A stretch of DNA of 64,000 nucleotides, taken from Roseiarcus sp963751165. Lineage in GTDB: Bacteria > Pseudomonadota > Alphaproteobacteria > Rhizobiales > Beijerinckiaceae. The stretch spans positions 930,001-994,000 of the forward strand of contig CAVVTP010000015.1 in the NCBI GenBank assembly GCA_963751165.1, in the 5' to 3' direction. This document shows, piece after piece, positions 33,356 through 43,499 of the stretch (positions are counted from its first letter, which is position 1; each line of letters begins with the position of its first letter). The position numbers were made by a program, and so were the translations under genes. The notes under the pieces were generated by a model. It had not been told where the DNA came from. It did no database searches and worked only from the letters and a program-made list of their open reading frames with translations.

Positions 33356-35015
33356 ATGGCCGCGCGCCAGTTCATCTATCACATGCAGGGCCTGACCAAG
33401 ACTTGGCCGGGCGGCAAGAAGGTGCTGGAAAACATCAACCTCTCCTTCTATCCGGACGCCAAGATTGGCGTGCTCGGCGTGAACGGCTCCGGCAAGTCGA
33501 CGCTTCTGCGCATCATGGCCGGCCTCGACACCGAATTCGTAGGCGAGGGGTTTGTCGCCCAGGGGGCCAAGGTCGGCTTCCTGCCGCAGGAACCGCAGCT
33601 CGATCCGGCTCTGAGCGTGCGCGGGAACGCCATGCTCGGGGTCGGCGACAAGCAGGCGATCCTCGACCTCTATAACGAGCTCGCGATGAACTATTCCGAC
33701 GAAACGGCAGATGAGATGACGCGGCTGCAGGACGAGATCGAGGCCAAGTCCTTATGGGATCTCGACAGCCAGGTCGAGCAGGCGATGGACGCGCTCGGCT
33801 GCCCACCAGACAATTCCGATGTGACGATGCTCTCGGGCGGCGAGAAGCGCCGCGTCGCGCTCTGCCGCCTCCTGCTCGAAAAGCCCGATCTTCTGCTGCT
33901 CGACGAGCCCACGAACCATCTCGACGCCGAGACGGTCAACTGGCTCGAAGGGCATCTGCGCAACTACCCGGGCGCGATCCTCATCGTCACCCACGACCGC
34001 TACTTCCTCGACAACGTGACGGGTTGGATTCTCGAGCTCGACCGCGGCCGCGGCATCCCCTACGAGGGCAATTACTCGTCCTGGCTCAAACAGAAGCAGA
34101 AGCGAACTCGAGCAGGAAGGGCGCGAGGACGCGGCGCGCCAACGGGCGCTCGCCGAGGAAAGCGAGTGGATCGCGGCCTCGCCCAAGGCCCGCCAGGCGA
34201 AGTCGAAGGCGCGCATCCAGGCCTACGACGAGCTCGTCAAGAAGAGCAGCGAGAAGGCGCCGACCACCGCCCAGATCATCATTCCGGTGGCCGAGCGGCT
34301 CGGCCAGAACGTCATCCACTTCGAAGCCTTGTCCAAGGGCTACGGTGACCGGCTCTTGATCGACAAGCTGACGTTCAAGCTGCCGCCAGGCGGCATCGTC
34401 GGCGTCATCGGCCCGAACGGGGCCGGCAAGACCACCCTCTTCCGCATGATCACCGGCCAGGAGAAGCCTGATTCGGGCGAAATCCGGATCGGCGAATCGG
34501 TGCAGCTCGGCTATGTCGACCAGTCGCGCGACGCGCTCGACGACAAGAAGACGGTGTGGGAGGAGATTTCGGGCGGCAATGACGTCATCTATCTCGCCAA
34601 GCGCGAGATGAACTCGCGCGCCTATTGCGGCGCCTTCAATTTCAAAGGCCCCGACCAGCAGAAGAAGGTCGGCATGCTATCGGGCGGCGAGCGCAATCGC
34701 GTCCATCTCGCCAAAATGTTAAAGAGCGGCGCGAACCTGCTCCTGCTCGACGAGCCGACCAACGACCTCGACGTCGATACGCTGCGCGCCCTGGAAGAAG
34801 CGCTGCTCGACTTCGCCGGCTGCGCCGTCATCATCAGCCACGACCGCTTCTTCCTCGACCGCATCGCCACCCACATGCTCGCCTTCGAGGACGACAGCCA
34901 TGTCGAGTGGTTCGAAGGCAATTTCGCCGACTACGAGGAAGACAAGAAGCGGCGGCTGGGGATCGACAGCGTCATCCCGCACCGGCTGAAGTATAAGAAG
35001 TTTTCGAGGTCGTAG
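33356..35015 (+). pseudogene. ettA: Energy-dependent translational throttle protein EttA, frameshifted
   Basis: An ABC-F protein that binds the ribosomal E site and gates translation by ADP/ATP ratio. The first frame (residues 1-250) holds Walker A GVNGSGKST, signature LSGGEKRRVALCRLL, Walker B LLLLDEPTNH, and the inter-domain linker start. After CGA at 34103-34105 one extra A (34106) shifts the frame. The second frame then runs without stops for 302 codons: EQEGREDAAR, GVIGPNGAGKTTLF, LSGGERNRVHLAKML and LLLLDEPTNDLD. Restored length is 552, normal for EttA. Start ATG 33356 has AAGGA upstream. With an otherwise perfect second half, base-call error is as likely as mutation. Confidence 0.9.
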
Positions 35016-35035
35016 CGTCGTCGATAGCGACGCGC

Positions 35036-35275
35036 CTACCCTACCTTCTCCGCGAGCCGCATCTTGATCAGCGACTGGTAAGGCGCGTCGCGCTTGGGGG
35101 CCGCGATCTTGATCTCTTCCAGGAGGCTTCCGACAAGACGAAGCGAAATCGCCGTCGCGCTCGGCCGCAGGTTGGGCGCGCGCACGCGCTTCGCCTCACG
35201 CCATTCGGGGCTCGCGGTCGAGTCCTTGCTCTCCTAATAGGTGCGTTCCTCGCTTCGCCTGCAAATTCTGAAGTT
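35036..35275 (-). pseudogene. BrnA-type antitoxin remnant
   Basis: On the minus strand the peptide ESKDSTASPEWREAKRV, then PNLRPSATAISLRL, EEIKIAAPKRDAPYQSLIK and RLAEKVG ends at 35036. This closely follows the ribbon-helix-helix antitoxin BrnA. Just upstream, in frame, SEERTY is followed by TAG (35234-35236) at the place where family members have a tryptophan (ERTFWES), so TGG has probably become TAG. No start codon or BrnT toxin gene lies further upstream. A late TTG/ATG restart cannot be excluded but would remove the N-terminal part. Confidence 0.65.
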
Positions 35276-35479
35276 CTCTTAGGCGCTCCCGTCACAGACG
35301 GTCATCTCTCTGGCGTGCATTTCGTCCCGATGAGCCGGCCTCCCGCAAGCTTCGCAAAAGCTGCCGGGCCAATACCTTCGGCAAGTTCACTCAAGTCGCG
35401 TGCGCAACCGCGCGCGGACGCCGGCCAACAATAAGTCGGCTGCCCTCCGTGAGCGACGTTTCCGGGACTGGAAGGCGCC

Positions 35480-37726
35480 ATGGCCGATGCTGCGATGTCG
35501 TTTCCGGCCGCCGTGCCGGCCGGTCGCGCGGACGCGAGCGCGGGCGCGAATGCGCGGACTCTCGTCCTCACCGGATTCCTTGTCCTCTTCCTGGAACTGG
35601 CCTGCATCCGGTGGTTCGCGACCACGGTCATTTTCCTGCAATTCTTCACCAACATCATCCTGCTTTCGTCCTTTCTGGGGATGTCCTGCGGCTGCCTGGC
35701 CGCGCGTCAGCGCCGGGACTGGCTCGGCGCCTTTCCCTTTCTCGCCTTCACCGCCGTTGTGGCGGCGATCGCCCTGCTCGCGATCTACCGGACCTGGAGC
35801 GGCTTTGCGATCGATGTCGGCGGCCAGGGCTCGCCGCAGGAGATTTTCTTCGGGACCGAGTATCGCAATCGCGACGTCGCCCAATTCGCCGTCCCAATCG
35901 AAGCCGTCGCAGGCGTGTTTTTCGTCCTGGTCGCGCTGATGTTTGTCGGGCTCGGCCAGGTCCTGGGGCGAGCTTTCGACGACTGTTCCGACCGGGTCAT
36001 GGGTTATGCCTACAACATCGGCGGTAGTCTCATCGGTATCGTCGGGTTTTCAGCCTTGTCCTTTGCGCACGCCCCGCCATGGATCTGGTTTCTCGTCGGC
36101 TGCGCCGGCGTCGCTTACCTGCTGCGCGAAGCCCATGGACTGACGAGGCCGCGCGTCTTCGCGCTGACCGGCGTCGTGGCGGCGATTGCGATTCAGGGGA
36201 TGCATGGAAGGCATCCCGGGGACCAGATCTCCTGGTCGCCCTATTACGCGGTCGACTTTCGACCCGACAATCTGGAGATCTCGGTCAACAATGTCGGCCA
36301 CCAGCAGATCGTCCCGTTCGACAAGGGCGGCTCCTCGTATTCCCTTATCCACCTGCTCAACCGGGCGTCCGGCGGAGCGCCCTTCAAGGACGCGCTGATC
36401 ATCGGCGCAGGATCCGGCAATGACGTCGACCATGCACTGCATTATGGGGCGCGGCATGTCGACGCGGTCGAAATCGATCCGGAGATCCAGAGAATCGGCG
36501 TCACCCAGAATCCCGACAAGCCTTACGACGACCCGCGCGTCGAGCGTCATCTCGACGACGGAAGGCATTTCCTTCGAACTGCCCAGCGTCAATACGATCT
36601 CGTCGTCTATGCGCTGGTGGATTCGCTCATTCTCCACAGCGGCTACGCCAACATCAGGCTCGAGAGCTATCTTTTCACGCAACAGGCGTTCGAGGACATC
36701 AAGCGGGTGCTGAAGCCAGGAGGGCTTTTCGTCACGTACAATTACTTCCGGCAAGGATGGGTGGTGGAGCGGATTGCATCGATGGCGAAGAGCGCCTTCG
36801 GTTGCGAACCGACCGTTCTGACCCTGCCCTACCAGGAAATGCTTCCCTCTTCGTCGCCAGCCGGCTTCGCCATGGTCATCGCTGGCTGCAATCAGAAAAT
36901 CGCCGACGCCTTCGCCGCCCATCGCGACTACTGGCTGAACATCCTGCCGCCCCGCAATGCGGACGTCGATGGCTTCGCAGTTCGACCGGAAACCCTGCCC
37001 CCTGCCCAACGGAGGGAATGGCAGCGCATCGCGCCAACGAGGCTCGTCGAGGAGTTCGGCGCTCCGAAACTGGCCACGGACGACTGGCCGTTCCTCTATC
37101 TCCGCGACAAACTCATCCCTGGCCTTACCATCCGCTCGATGGTTCTGCTCGGAGTCCTCGGCGTCGCCATGGTCTATCTGTTCCTGCCCAAGCCCGAGAG
37201 CGGGCTCCGTATCAACAGTCGAATGTTCTTTCTGGGAGCAGCGTTCATGCTCCTCGAAACCAAGGCCGTCGTGCAATTGGCGCTGTTGTTCGGCAGCACC
37301 TGGATCGTCAATTCGATGGTGTTCTTCACCGTTCTGATCATGATTCTGCTCGCGAACCTTTTCGTCATGAAATTCGCTCCGACGCGGCTCGTCTGGCACT
37401 ATGCCGGGCTGTTCGCGGTTCTGGCCGCGGCCACGATCGTGCCGCTGGACGCCTTCCTGGGCGGCGGGATTCTCCTGCGATACGTCGCGCCTTGCGCACT
37501 GGCGCTCGGTCCGATGTTCTTCGCTGGAGTGATCTTCGCAAAAACGTTCCGAGACTCTCCCGACGCGGACATGGCGTTCGGCTCCAACATCGCCGGGTCG
37601 GTGCTCGGAGGGCTCGGCGAATCCTTTTCGACGCTGCTCGGCTTCCGATACCTTCTGCTGCTTGCCATCGCCCTCTATCTGCTGTCGGCGTTCGCCTCCA
37701 AGCCGCACGTCCCGGTCGCAAGCTGA
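35480..37726 (+). CDS. Membrane-embedded spermidine-synthase-like protein
   Basis: A 748-residue protein: an N-terminal block of about seven membrane helices (to residue 235), a Rossmann methyltransferase-like centre (ALIIGAGSGNDVDHAL, DAVEIDPEIQRIG, HLDDGRHFL, YDLVVYALVDSL; about residues 300-480), and five to six further helices at the C-terminus. The centre is the aminopropyltransferase/SAM-binding fold of spermidine synthases. Soluble SpeE has no membrane parts, so this family's reaction is uncertain; it may transfer a group to a membrane or periplasmic substrate. Start ATG 35480 lies before the first helix. It stands alone on the plus strand. Confidence 0.85.
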   Translation: MADAAMSFPAAVPAGRADASAGANARTLVLTGFLVLFLELACIRWFATTVIFLQFFTNIILLSSFLGMSCGCLAARQRRDWLGAFPFLAFTAVVAAIALLAIYRTWSGFAIDVGGQGSPQEIFFGTEYRNRDVAQFAVPIEAVAGVFFVLVALMFVGLGQVLGRAFDDCSDRVMGYAYNIGGSLIGIVGFSALSFAHAPPWIWFLVGCAGVAYLLREAHGLTRPRVFALTGVVAAIAIQGMHGRHPGDQISWSPYYAVDFRPDNLEISVNNVGHQQIVPFDKGGSSYSLIHLLNRASGGAPFKDALIIGAGSGNDVDHALHYGARHVDAVEIDPEIQRIGVTQNPDKPYDDPRVERHLDDGRHFLRTAQRQYDLVVYALVDSLILHSGYANIRLESYLFTQQAFEDIKRVLKPGGLFVTYNYFRQGWVVERIASMAKSAFGCEPTVLTLPYQEMLPSSSPAGFAMVIAGCNQKIADAFAAHRDYWLNILPPRNADVDGFAVRPETLPPAQRREWQRIAPTRLVEEFGAPKLATDDWPFLYLRDKLIPGLTIRSMVLLGVLGVAMVYLFLPKPESGLRINSRMFFLGAAFMLLETKAVVQLALLFGSTWIVNSMVFFTVLIMILLANLFVMKFAPTRLVWHYAGLFAVLAAATIVPLDAFLGGGILLRYVAPCALALGPMFFAGVIFAKTFRDSPDADMAFGSNIAGSVLGGLGESFSTLLGFRYLLLLAIALYLLSAFASKPHVPVAS

Positions 37727-38030
37727 AAAAGACCCCGTCACGCATCACGCGAAGGGCGGTGCAAGTCGAGGACCAGCCCGCCATCGCGGCTCTGCGTCAC
37801 CTTCCCGCGAAGACAGGCGCCAGTCGCCTGACCCGGTGGGCAGCCCCGACTAATGGGTTACTCGGAACGAGCGCGTGGAAATCGAGCCCGCCCTCGACGG
37901 AGGACGTCGGGAGAGCCATAGATAGAGCCTCCGGCTCGACGCCTTCGACAGGCGATTGGACTATCGGACGGCGGGAGCCAGTGTCGCCAATGTCGCGAAA
38001 GGTCGGGTCAAGCCGGCAAAGGGAGGGAAC

Positions 38031-38327
38031 ATGTGCCACCTTTTTGCGAGCAGTCCTCCGGACAGCTACGCATTCGAGACCCGTTCCATCCGGCTGAACG
38101 GCCAGAGCACGAGCATTCGCCTGGAGAAGGTGTTCTGGGAAATCCTCGAGGAGATCGCCGCGGGCGAAGGCCTGACTGTGCCTCGCTTCATTTCGACGCT
38201 GCACCGCGAGGTCCTGCTTTTGTGGGGGGAGGTGCCGAACTTCACCTCTCACCTTCGCTGCATCTGCGTTGTGGCGATCGAAAGCCAGCGTGTCCAGCGG
38301 GGCCGTAAGAGCGCCGAGGCTGCGTGA
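38031..38327 (+). CDS. Ribbon-helix-helix domain protein
   Basis: A 98-residue protein with a ribbon-helix-helix fold of the type found in alphaproteobacteria: TRSIRLNGQSTSIRLEKVF as the strand and first helix region, then FWEILEEIAAGEGLTVPRFI. Such proteins bind DNA as dimers, either as regulators or antitoxins; no toxin gene adjoins it. GGGAGGGAAC immediately before ATG 38031 fixes the start, although the frame is open for 25 codons upstream. Target unknown. Confidence 0.8.
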   Translation: MCHLFASSPPDSYAFETRSIRLNGQSTSIRLEKVFWEILEEIAAGEGLTVPRFISTLHREVLLLWGEVPNFTSHLRCICVVAIESQRVQRGRKSAEAA

Positions 38328-38433
38328 GGCGGGAGACCAGCGTAGTAAGCCAATAACACCCGCGCCCGCCGCGCCCCAGTAACTTTCCCCGACTTGCGTC
38401 GCGGGAAGCGACGGCTGTCAGCGTGATTGAGGA

Positions 38434-38829
<396 letters not shown>

Positions 38830-38878
38830 CGATCAACAAAAACGCCAGTAAGCTTCTGAAAATTAGGAGGAAACAACC

Positions 38879-39424
38879 ATGACGGCAAACGATACGGCGT
38901 CCGCGGAGGGAAGGTTCTCCCGCCGCTCTTTCCTGCAAAGGTCCGCGATCGGCTTCGCCGCCGCGGTCGCCATCACTCCGACCGGCGCGCTGCTCAACGC
39001 ATCTGAAGCCTGGGCTCTCGACGTCAAGGGCCTGAAGCCCGAGACGATGAAAACCCTGATCCTGGTCGCGCGCGACATATACCCGCACGACAGGGTCCCC
39101 GACCGCTTCTACGCGATCGCGATGAAGGGCTACGATGAAAAGGCCGCTGGCGATCCCCAGGTGAAAGCTGAGTTGGAAGCGTTCGTCGCTGCGCTCGATG
39201 CGGCCGCGGGAAACGGAGGCTACGTCGGCCGGCCGTGGGAAATTGAGCGGGTCGCGATCCTCAAGAACGAGAGCGCAAATCCGACTTTCGAGACGATCCG
39301 CTCGGGCCTGATCGCCTCCCTCTACAACCAGAAAGAGATCTGGCCGATCTTTGGATACGAGGGCGAATCCTTCTCCAAGGGCGGCTACATCCATCGCGGC
39401 TTCGACGACATCACCTGGCTCTGA
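38879..39424 (+). CDS. Tat-exported gluconate 2-dehydrogenase subunit 3-like protein
   Basis: A 181-residue small subunit of a periplasmic GMC-type dehydrogenase. The signal is Tat-type, FSRRSFLQRSA, with a hydrophobic core and a probable cut after AWA. The mature part has the subunit-3 features ILVARDIYPHDRVPDRFY and EIERVAILKN. Subunit 3 proteins help export and assemble the flavin subunit, which has no signal of its own. A ribosome site AGGAGG precedes the ATG. The flavoprotein gene follows after 39 bases. No cytochrome c subunit is seen downstream. Confidence 0.9.
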   Translation: MTANDTASAEGRFSRRSFLQRSAIGFAAAVAITPTGALLNASEAWALDVKGLKPETMKTLILVARDIYPHDRVPDRFYAIAMKGYDEKAAGDPQVKAELEAFVAALDAAAGNGGYVGRPWEIERVAILKNESANPTFETIRSGLIASLYNQKEIWPIFGYEGESFSKGGYIHRGFDDITWL

Positions 39425-39463
39425 CCAGAGGAACGAAAGCCCAATTCAGGCGAGGAAACGGAC

Positions 39464-41033
39464 ATGGCAGCGAAATTCGATCAGAACGACGACAGCGTCG
39501 TCGTCATCGTGGGATCGGGCTCGGGCGGCGGCACGCTGGGCAACGAGCTTGCGCAGAAGGGCATAAAAGTCGTCGTGCTCGAAGCGGGAAAGCGTATCGA
39601 ATACGAGGACTTCATCAACGACGAATGGGACAGCTTCGCGCAACTCGCCTGGAAGGACATGCGCACGACCTCCGGCAACTGGAGAGTCCACAAGGACTTC
39701 CCCAATCTGCCGGCCTGGATCGTCAAAGCCGTCGGCGGTACGTCGATCCACTGGGCGGGCGCGTCCCTCCGCTTCCAGGAGCGCGAGTTCAAGGACGCAT
39801 CGACCTATGGGCGCATTCCGGGCGCGAATCTTCTCGACTGGCCGCTCACTCTCGCCGACCTCGAGCCTTATTACGCCAAGGCCGAGGACAAGATGGGGGT
39901 CACCCGCACGAACGACCTGCCCGGACTGCCAGGCAGCAACAATTTCAAGGTCTTCAAGGCCGGCGCCGACAAGCTCGGCTACAAGGAGTGCCACACCGGC
40001 CGAATGGCCATCAATTCCGTCCAGCGCGACGGCCGCAATTCCTGTCAGCAGACCGGCTTCTGCTTCCAAGGCTGCAAGTGGGGCGCAAAATGGTCGACGC
40101 TCTACACTGAGATCCCGAAGGGCGAGGCGACCGGCAACATGGAGGTTCGCCCAGAATCGCATGTCGCGCAGATCGAGCACGACGCCTCCGGCAAGGTCAC
40201 GGGCGTGACCTATTTCGACGCAGACGGCAAGTTGCAGCGCCAGAAGGCGCGCATCGTCGCAGTCGCCGGCAATTCATTGGAGAGCCCCCGCCTCCTGCTC
40301 AACTCCGCCTCGTCGAAGTTTCCTGACGGCCTTGCCAATACCTCCGGCCAGGTCGGGCGCAACTACATGCGTCACACGACCGGATCGGTCTACGCCGTGT
40401 TCGAGAAGCCGGTGCATATGTATCGCGGAACGACCATGGCCGGCATCATGCGCGACGAGGCGCGAAACGATCCGAGCCGCGGCTTCGTCGGCGGCTACGA
40501 ACTGGAGACGCTCTCCCTCGGCCTCCCATTCCTTGCGGCGTTCCTTGATCCGGGCGCTTGGGGCCGCGAGTTCACCACAGCGATCGACGGTTATTCGAAT
40601 ATGGCTGGCATGTGGATCGTCGGCGAGGACATGCCCCAGGAGACCAACCGAGTGACGCTCAGCGACCAGAAGGACAAATGGGGCCTTCCGGTCGCGGACG
40701 TGCATTTCGACGATCATCCGAACGACATTGCGATGCGCAATCACGCCTATCGACAGGGTGCGGCAATGTATGAGGCGGTCGGCGCGACGCGCACCTTCCC
40801 CACTCCGCCCTATCCCTCGACGCACAACCTGGGCACGAACCGCATGAGCGCCAATGCGCGTGACGGCGTGGTTAACAAGCACGGCCAGACGCACGACATC
40901 AAGAATCTCTTCATCTCGGACGGGAGCCAGTTCACGACCGGCGGGGCGGAGAACCCGACCCTGACGATCGTGACTCTCGGCCATCCGGCAGGCGGATTAC
41001 ATCGCCGAACAGATGAAGTCGAACACCATCTGA
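39464..41033 (+). CDS. GMC oxidoreductase (flavoprotein subunit), frameshifted near C-terminus
   Basis: A large FAD-dependent alcohol/sugar dehydrogenase. The FAD motif is VVIVGSGSGGGTLGNELA, GGTSIHWAGAS follows, and the C-terminal active-site region is STHNLGTNRM with a histidine, then GSQFTTGGAENPTLTIV. An extra G at 40979-40980 shifts the frame right after VTL (residue 505). Removing one G restores AIRQADYIAEQMKSNTI and a TGA at 41031-41033, giving 522 residues, the usual family end. As read, translation would run on to 41278 with an Arg-rich tail of no resemblance. It is partnered with the Tat-exported small subunit and probably acts in the periplasm. Substrate unknown. Confidence 0.88.
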
Positions 41034-41299
41034 CTGAACGGGTCGGCCTGACAAAACAGCCGCGCAGGGGGACCCGCACGGCTATTCGGGCAGCTGACCT
41101 GGCCGTTGCAAGGCTCGCGGGGAAGACGCCGAGAGGTCACCGTCGTTCTTGGCGGGGCGCGGAGGCCGGGGCCCGTAGCCAGTCGAGGCTTGCGGTCGAT
41201 TCCCTCGCGCTCGCTTGCGCGCCGTCTCGTGGTTTGCCTTTCCCGCCCGAGAACGGCCCAGATCACGGCGCCCTATGATATACGCCGGCGTCGCCGCGC

Positions 41300-41923
41300 T
41301 TGTACCCTGAGGTCGCCTCCGTTTTGATTGTCGTCTTCGACATCGGAAATGTTTTGTTGCGCTGGGACCGGCGCAATCTGTTCTGCAAGATGTTCGACGA
41401 CGAAACGCGGATGGAGCGCTTCCTCGCGACCGCCTGCAGCATGGACTTTGTCGCCCATACCGACGTCGCGGCGGATTTCGCCCGGGCCGTGGCGGAACGT
41501 GCGGAAGCGTTTCCCGAATTCGCGGACGAGTTGAGGCTCTTCCACGCGCGGTGGCTCGAGACGATCGACGGCCCGATCGAGGAGAACGTGGCGGTCTTGC
41601 GTCGCCTGAAAGGCCGGGGCCAGCCGGTTCACGCGCTCAGCAACTTCGCCTGGGAGACGTTCGCGCTCGTGCAAGAGCAATACGACTTCTTGAGGGAATT
41701 CGACACCTGCGTCGTCTCTGGCCATGTCGGCGTCGCCAAACCTGACCCGCGGATCTTCAAGATCCTGTTCGATCGCGTTGGCCGCCCGGCGAGCGACCTC
41801 TTGTTCATTGACGACTCGATAGCCAATGTTCGAGCCTCCCAAGCGGCCGGGATGGCGGCGATCCATTATCGCCCCGGTGTCGATCTCGAGAGCGAACTCA
41901 TCGCCCGTGGCGCGCTGCCGTGA
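41300..41923 (+). CDS. HAD family hydrolase
   Basis: A 207-residue haloacid-dehalogenase-superfamily enzyme. Motif I is VFDIGNVLL, where the usual DxD reads D-I-G-N, motif II is ALSNFAWET, motif III includes VAKPDPRIF and motif IV is LLFIDDS. This pattern matches the YihX/epoxide-hydrolase N-terminal-like branch of sugar-phosphate phosphatases. No ATG is available: starts are TTG 41300 or TTG 41324 (the latter gives MIVVFDIGNV), neither with a good ribosome site. It follows the GMC gene after about 270 non-coding bases. Confidence 0.85.
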   Translation: MYPEVASVLIVVFDIGNVLLRWDRRNLFCKMFDDETRMERFLATACSMDFVAHTDVAADFARAVAERAEAFPEFADELRLFHARWLETIDGPIEENVAVLRRLKGRGQPVHALSNFAWETFALVQEQYDFLREFDTCVVSGHVGVAKPDPRIFKILFDRVGRPASDLLFIDDSIANVRASQAAGMAAIHYRPGVDLESELIARGALP

Positions 41924-42917
41924 TTTCTCGCTGGCCATAACGCGCCCTCGCTAGTGTACTGAATCAAATGCAAAGCGCCGTCTCCTGTTTCTGGAAATCT
42001 TTACGATGCATTGCCGCCCAGGCGTCTGGCGGCCGTCGGCCAGGAACGATTTTCTCCCTGTTCCTCCCTGCCGAGCGAGAATTGACGACAATTAACACCT
42101 GTGGCCTGAGCGAAAATCATTTGTTTACAGTCTCTTGAGCAAGAAATACATGTCATCGTCGGGCAGATATCAGGGAGAATTATCGGGAATTAACTCCCTG
42201 CTCCAGCCGGTAACAGGGAGACGACCAGTTGCTCGGAGTTGCGGCGGGCGGAGGGCCGGCGCCGCCTGCTCGGGTGCTGAAAAACAAAAAAGCGCCTTGC
42301 TCGGACTCTTGGAGCCTACGACCTTCCGGCGGCTCGGGATCCAAGCGTTAAAGACACAACACTAGAGAAGATTCCGATCAAGTTGCATCATAGCCGCAGA
42401 CAGCGAAGTCATTTGCGCATTCGGCCTTCTCGATCGGGTTCGTTTCACTGGATCAAGATCGAGTTGGCAGGCAAACGCGCGCTGCTCTTGAACGTCCGGC
42501 GCCGCGGCCTCGCAGCGCGCGGGAGAACAAATGTGTTGACAAGAGCTCTAAGTTATGTTCTTGATACGTTCTGAAGACCGCAACCTCTGCCCCGGGCCTG
42601 GGCGGAGATCGCTCCGTCGCAGCCCTTAGGAAGGACAATCACGGGATGTTGATTATCAGCCCCGGACCGAGCCGTGCGGCGTCACGAAAAATTTCAAGCC
42701 GTTCGGCCGGCAAATTAGGTTTGTAAGTCTATGATAAATATAGTTCTTCCAGGTAATTTTTCTGAAACAATCAGAAGGAATTTGAGTGTTTTCGCAACAG
42801 TTTTGAAGCCCTGGCGAAATTTTTCGGAAGCGTTTGGAAGCTATCCGCAGGAGATGGAGGATCGCCGGCGCCCAGCCCTTCAAGGCGAGCGACGATTCCA
42901 GTTGATCGGAACCTGCT
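41924..42917. other. Gene-free, AT-richer stretch with repeats
   Basis: Nearly 1 kb with no gene I can support. Composition is AT-richer than the surroundings. CAGGGAG and its complement CTCCCTG recur several times around 42055-42225, along with AATTA tracts. The sequence resembles intergenic debris often found beside decayed transposons or tyrosine-recombinase genes in hyphomicrobia. The ORF at 42135-42365 gives a peptide (YQGELSGINSLL) typical of such debris. A perfect palindrome TTCTGA-AACAA-TCAGAA lies near 42760, and the second dispersed repeat copy is at 42823-42842. Confidence 0.5.
42823..42842. repeat. Dispersed repeat, copy 2
   Basis: TTCGGAAG-CGTTTGGAAGCT, matching the block at 14528-14549 except for one T. 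As with copy 1, it lies in an AT-richer strip beside a TTCTGA/TCAGAA palindrome and just past the end of a minus-strand gene. Confidence 0.6.
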
Positions 42918-43451
42918 TTAGCCGCCGATTCGCTTGAGCCCTGAGGCGTAGCGGCGCCACTTCTCGACATAGTGCTGGGCGGAGCCGCGCAGGGCTTCGG
43001 TCGCGGCGGGGTCGAGCGTGCGGATCGTCTTGGCCGGCGAGCCGATGATCAGCGAATGGTCGGGAAAGACCTTGTCCTCGGTGACCAACGCCCGGGCGCC
43101 GACCAGACAGCCGCGGCCGATTCTCGCCCCGTTGAGCACGACCGCGCCCATTCCGATCAGCGAGCCGTCGCCGATCCTGCAGCCGTGCAGGATCGCGTTG
43201 TGGCCGACCGTGCAGTCCTCTCCGATTTCCAGCGGAGAGCCCATGTCGGTGTGCAGAGTGCAGAGCTCCTGGATGTTCGTCCGCGCCCCGACGATGATCG
43301 GCTCGTTGTCGCCCCTTAGGACCGCGCCGAACCAGATGCCAACGTCGCGCCCAAGCCTGACGTCGCCGATGACGGTCGCGTCGGGGGCGATCCAGTAATG
43401 TCCCTCGGGCGGCAGCTTAGGATGACTGCCTTCGAGCGAATAGAGCGGCAT
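42918..43451 (-). CDS. Gamma carbonic anhydrase family protein
   Basis: A 177-residue left-handed beta-helix protein of the gamma carbonic anhydrase/YrdA family. Hexapeptide repeats run from about residue 20 to 135. The zinc histidines are in CTLHTDMGS and VGHNAILHG, the classical three-histidine arrangement. The C-terminus is a helix (HYVEKWRRYASGL). Homologues hydrate CO2 or are inactive assembly-type proteins; activity cannot be told by eye. It ends a 48-base interval after the DUF3126 gene on the same strand. Confidence 0.92.
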   Translation of the reverse strand: MPLYSLEGSHPKLPPEGHYWIAPDATVIGDVRLGRDVGIWFGAVLRGDNEPIIVGARTNIQELCTLHTDMGSPLEIGEDCTVGHNAILHGCRIGDGSLIGMGAVVLNGARIGRGCLVGARALVTEDKVFPDHSLIIGSPAKTIRTLDPAATEALRGSAQHYVEKWRRYASGLKRIGG

Positions 43452-43499
43452 CGCTTTGAAATCCTCCTCGGGCCTGCGACCCGCGGGCGCGAGCCCGAT

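Noticed and set aside
36050..37741. Minus-strand frame of 563 codons
   Set aside because: Lies antisense to the membrane spermidine-synthase-like gene, which has SAM motifs and helices. The antisense peptide is His/Arg/Glu-rich without family features.
41034..41278. C-terminal tail of the GMC frame as read
   Set aside because: Arg/Ala-rich, no resemblance to any GMC protein, and the correct C-terminus lies in the next frame with its stop at 41031-41033.
42135..42365. 76-codon plus-strand ORF
   Set aside because: Starts in repeat-rich sequence with no ribosome site. The peptide resembles translated intergenic debris.
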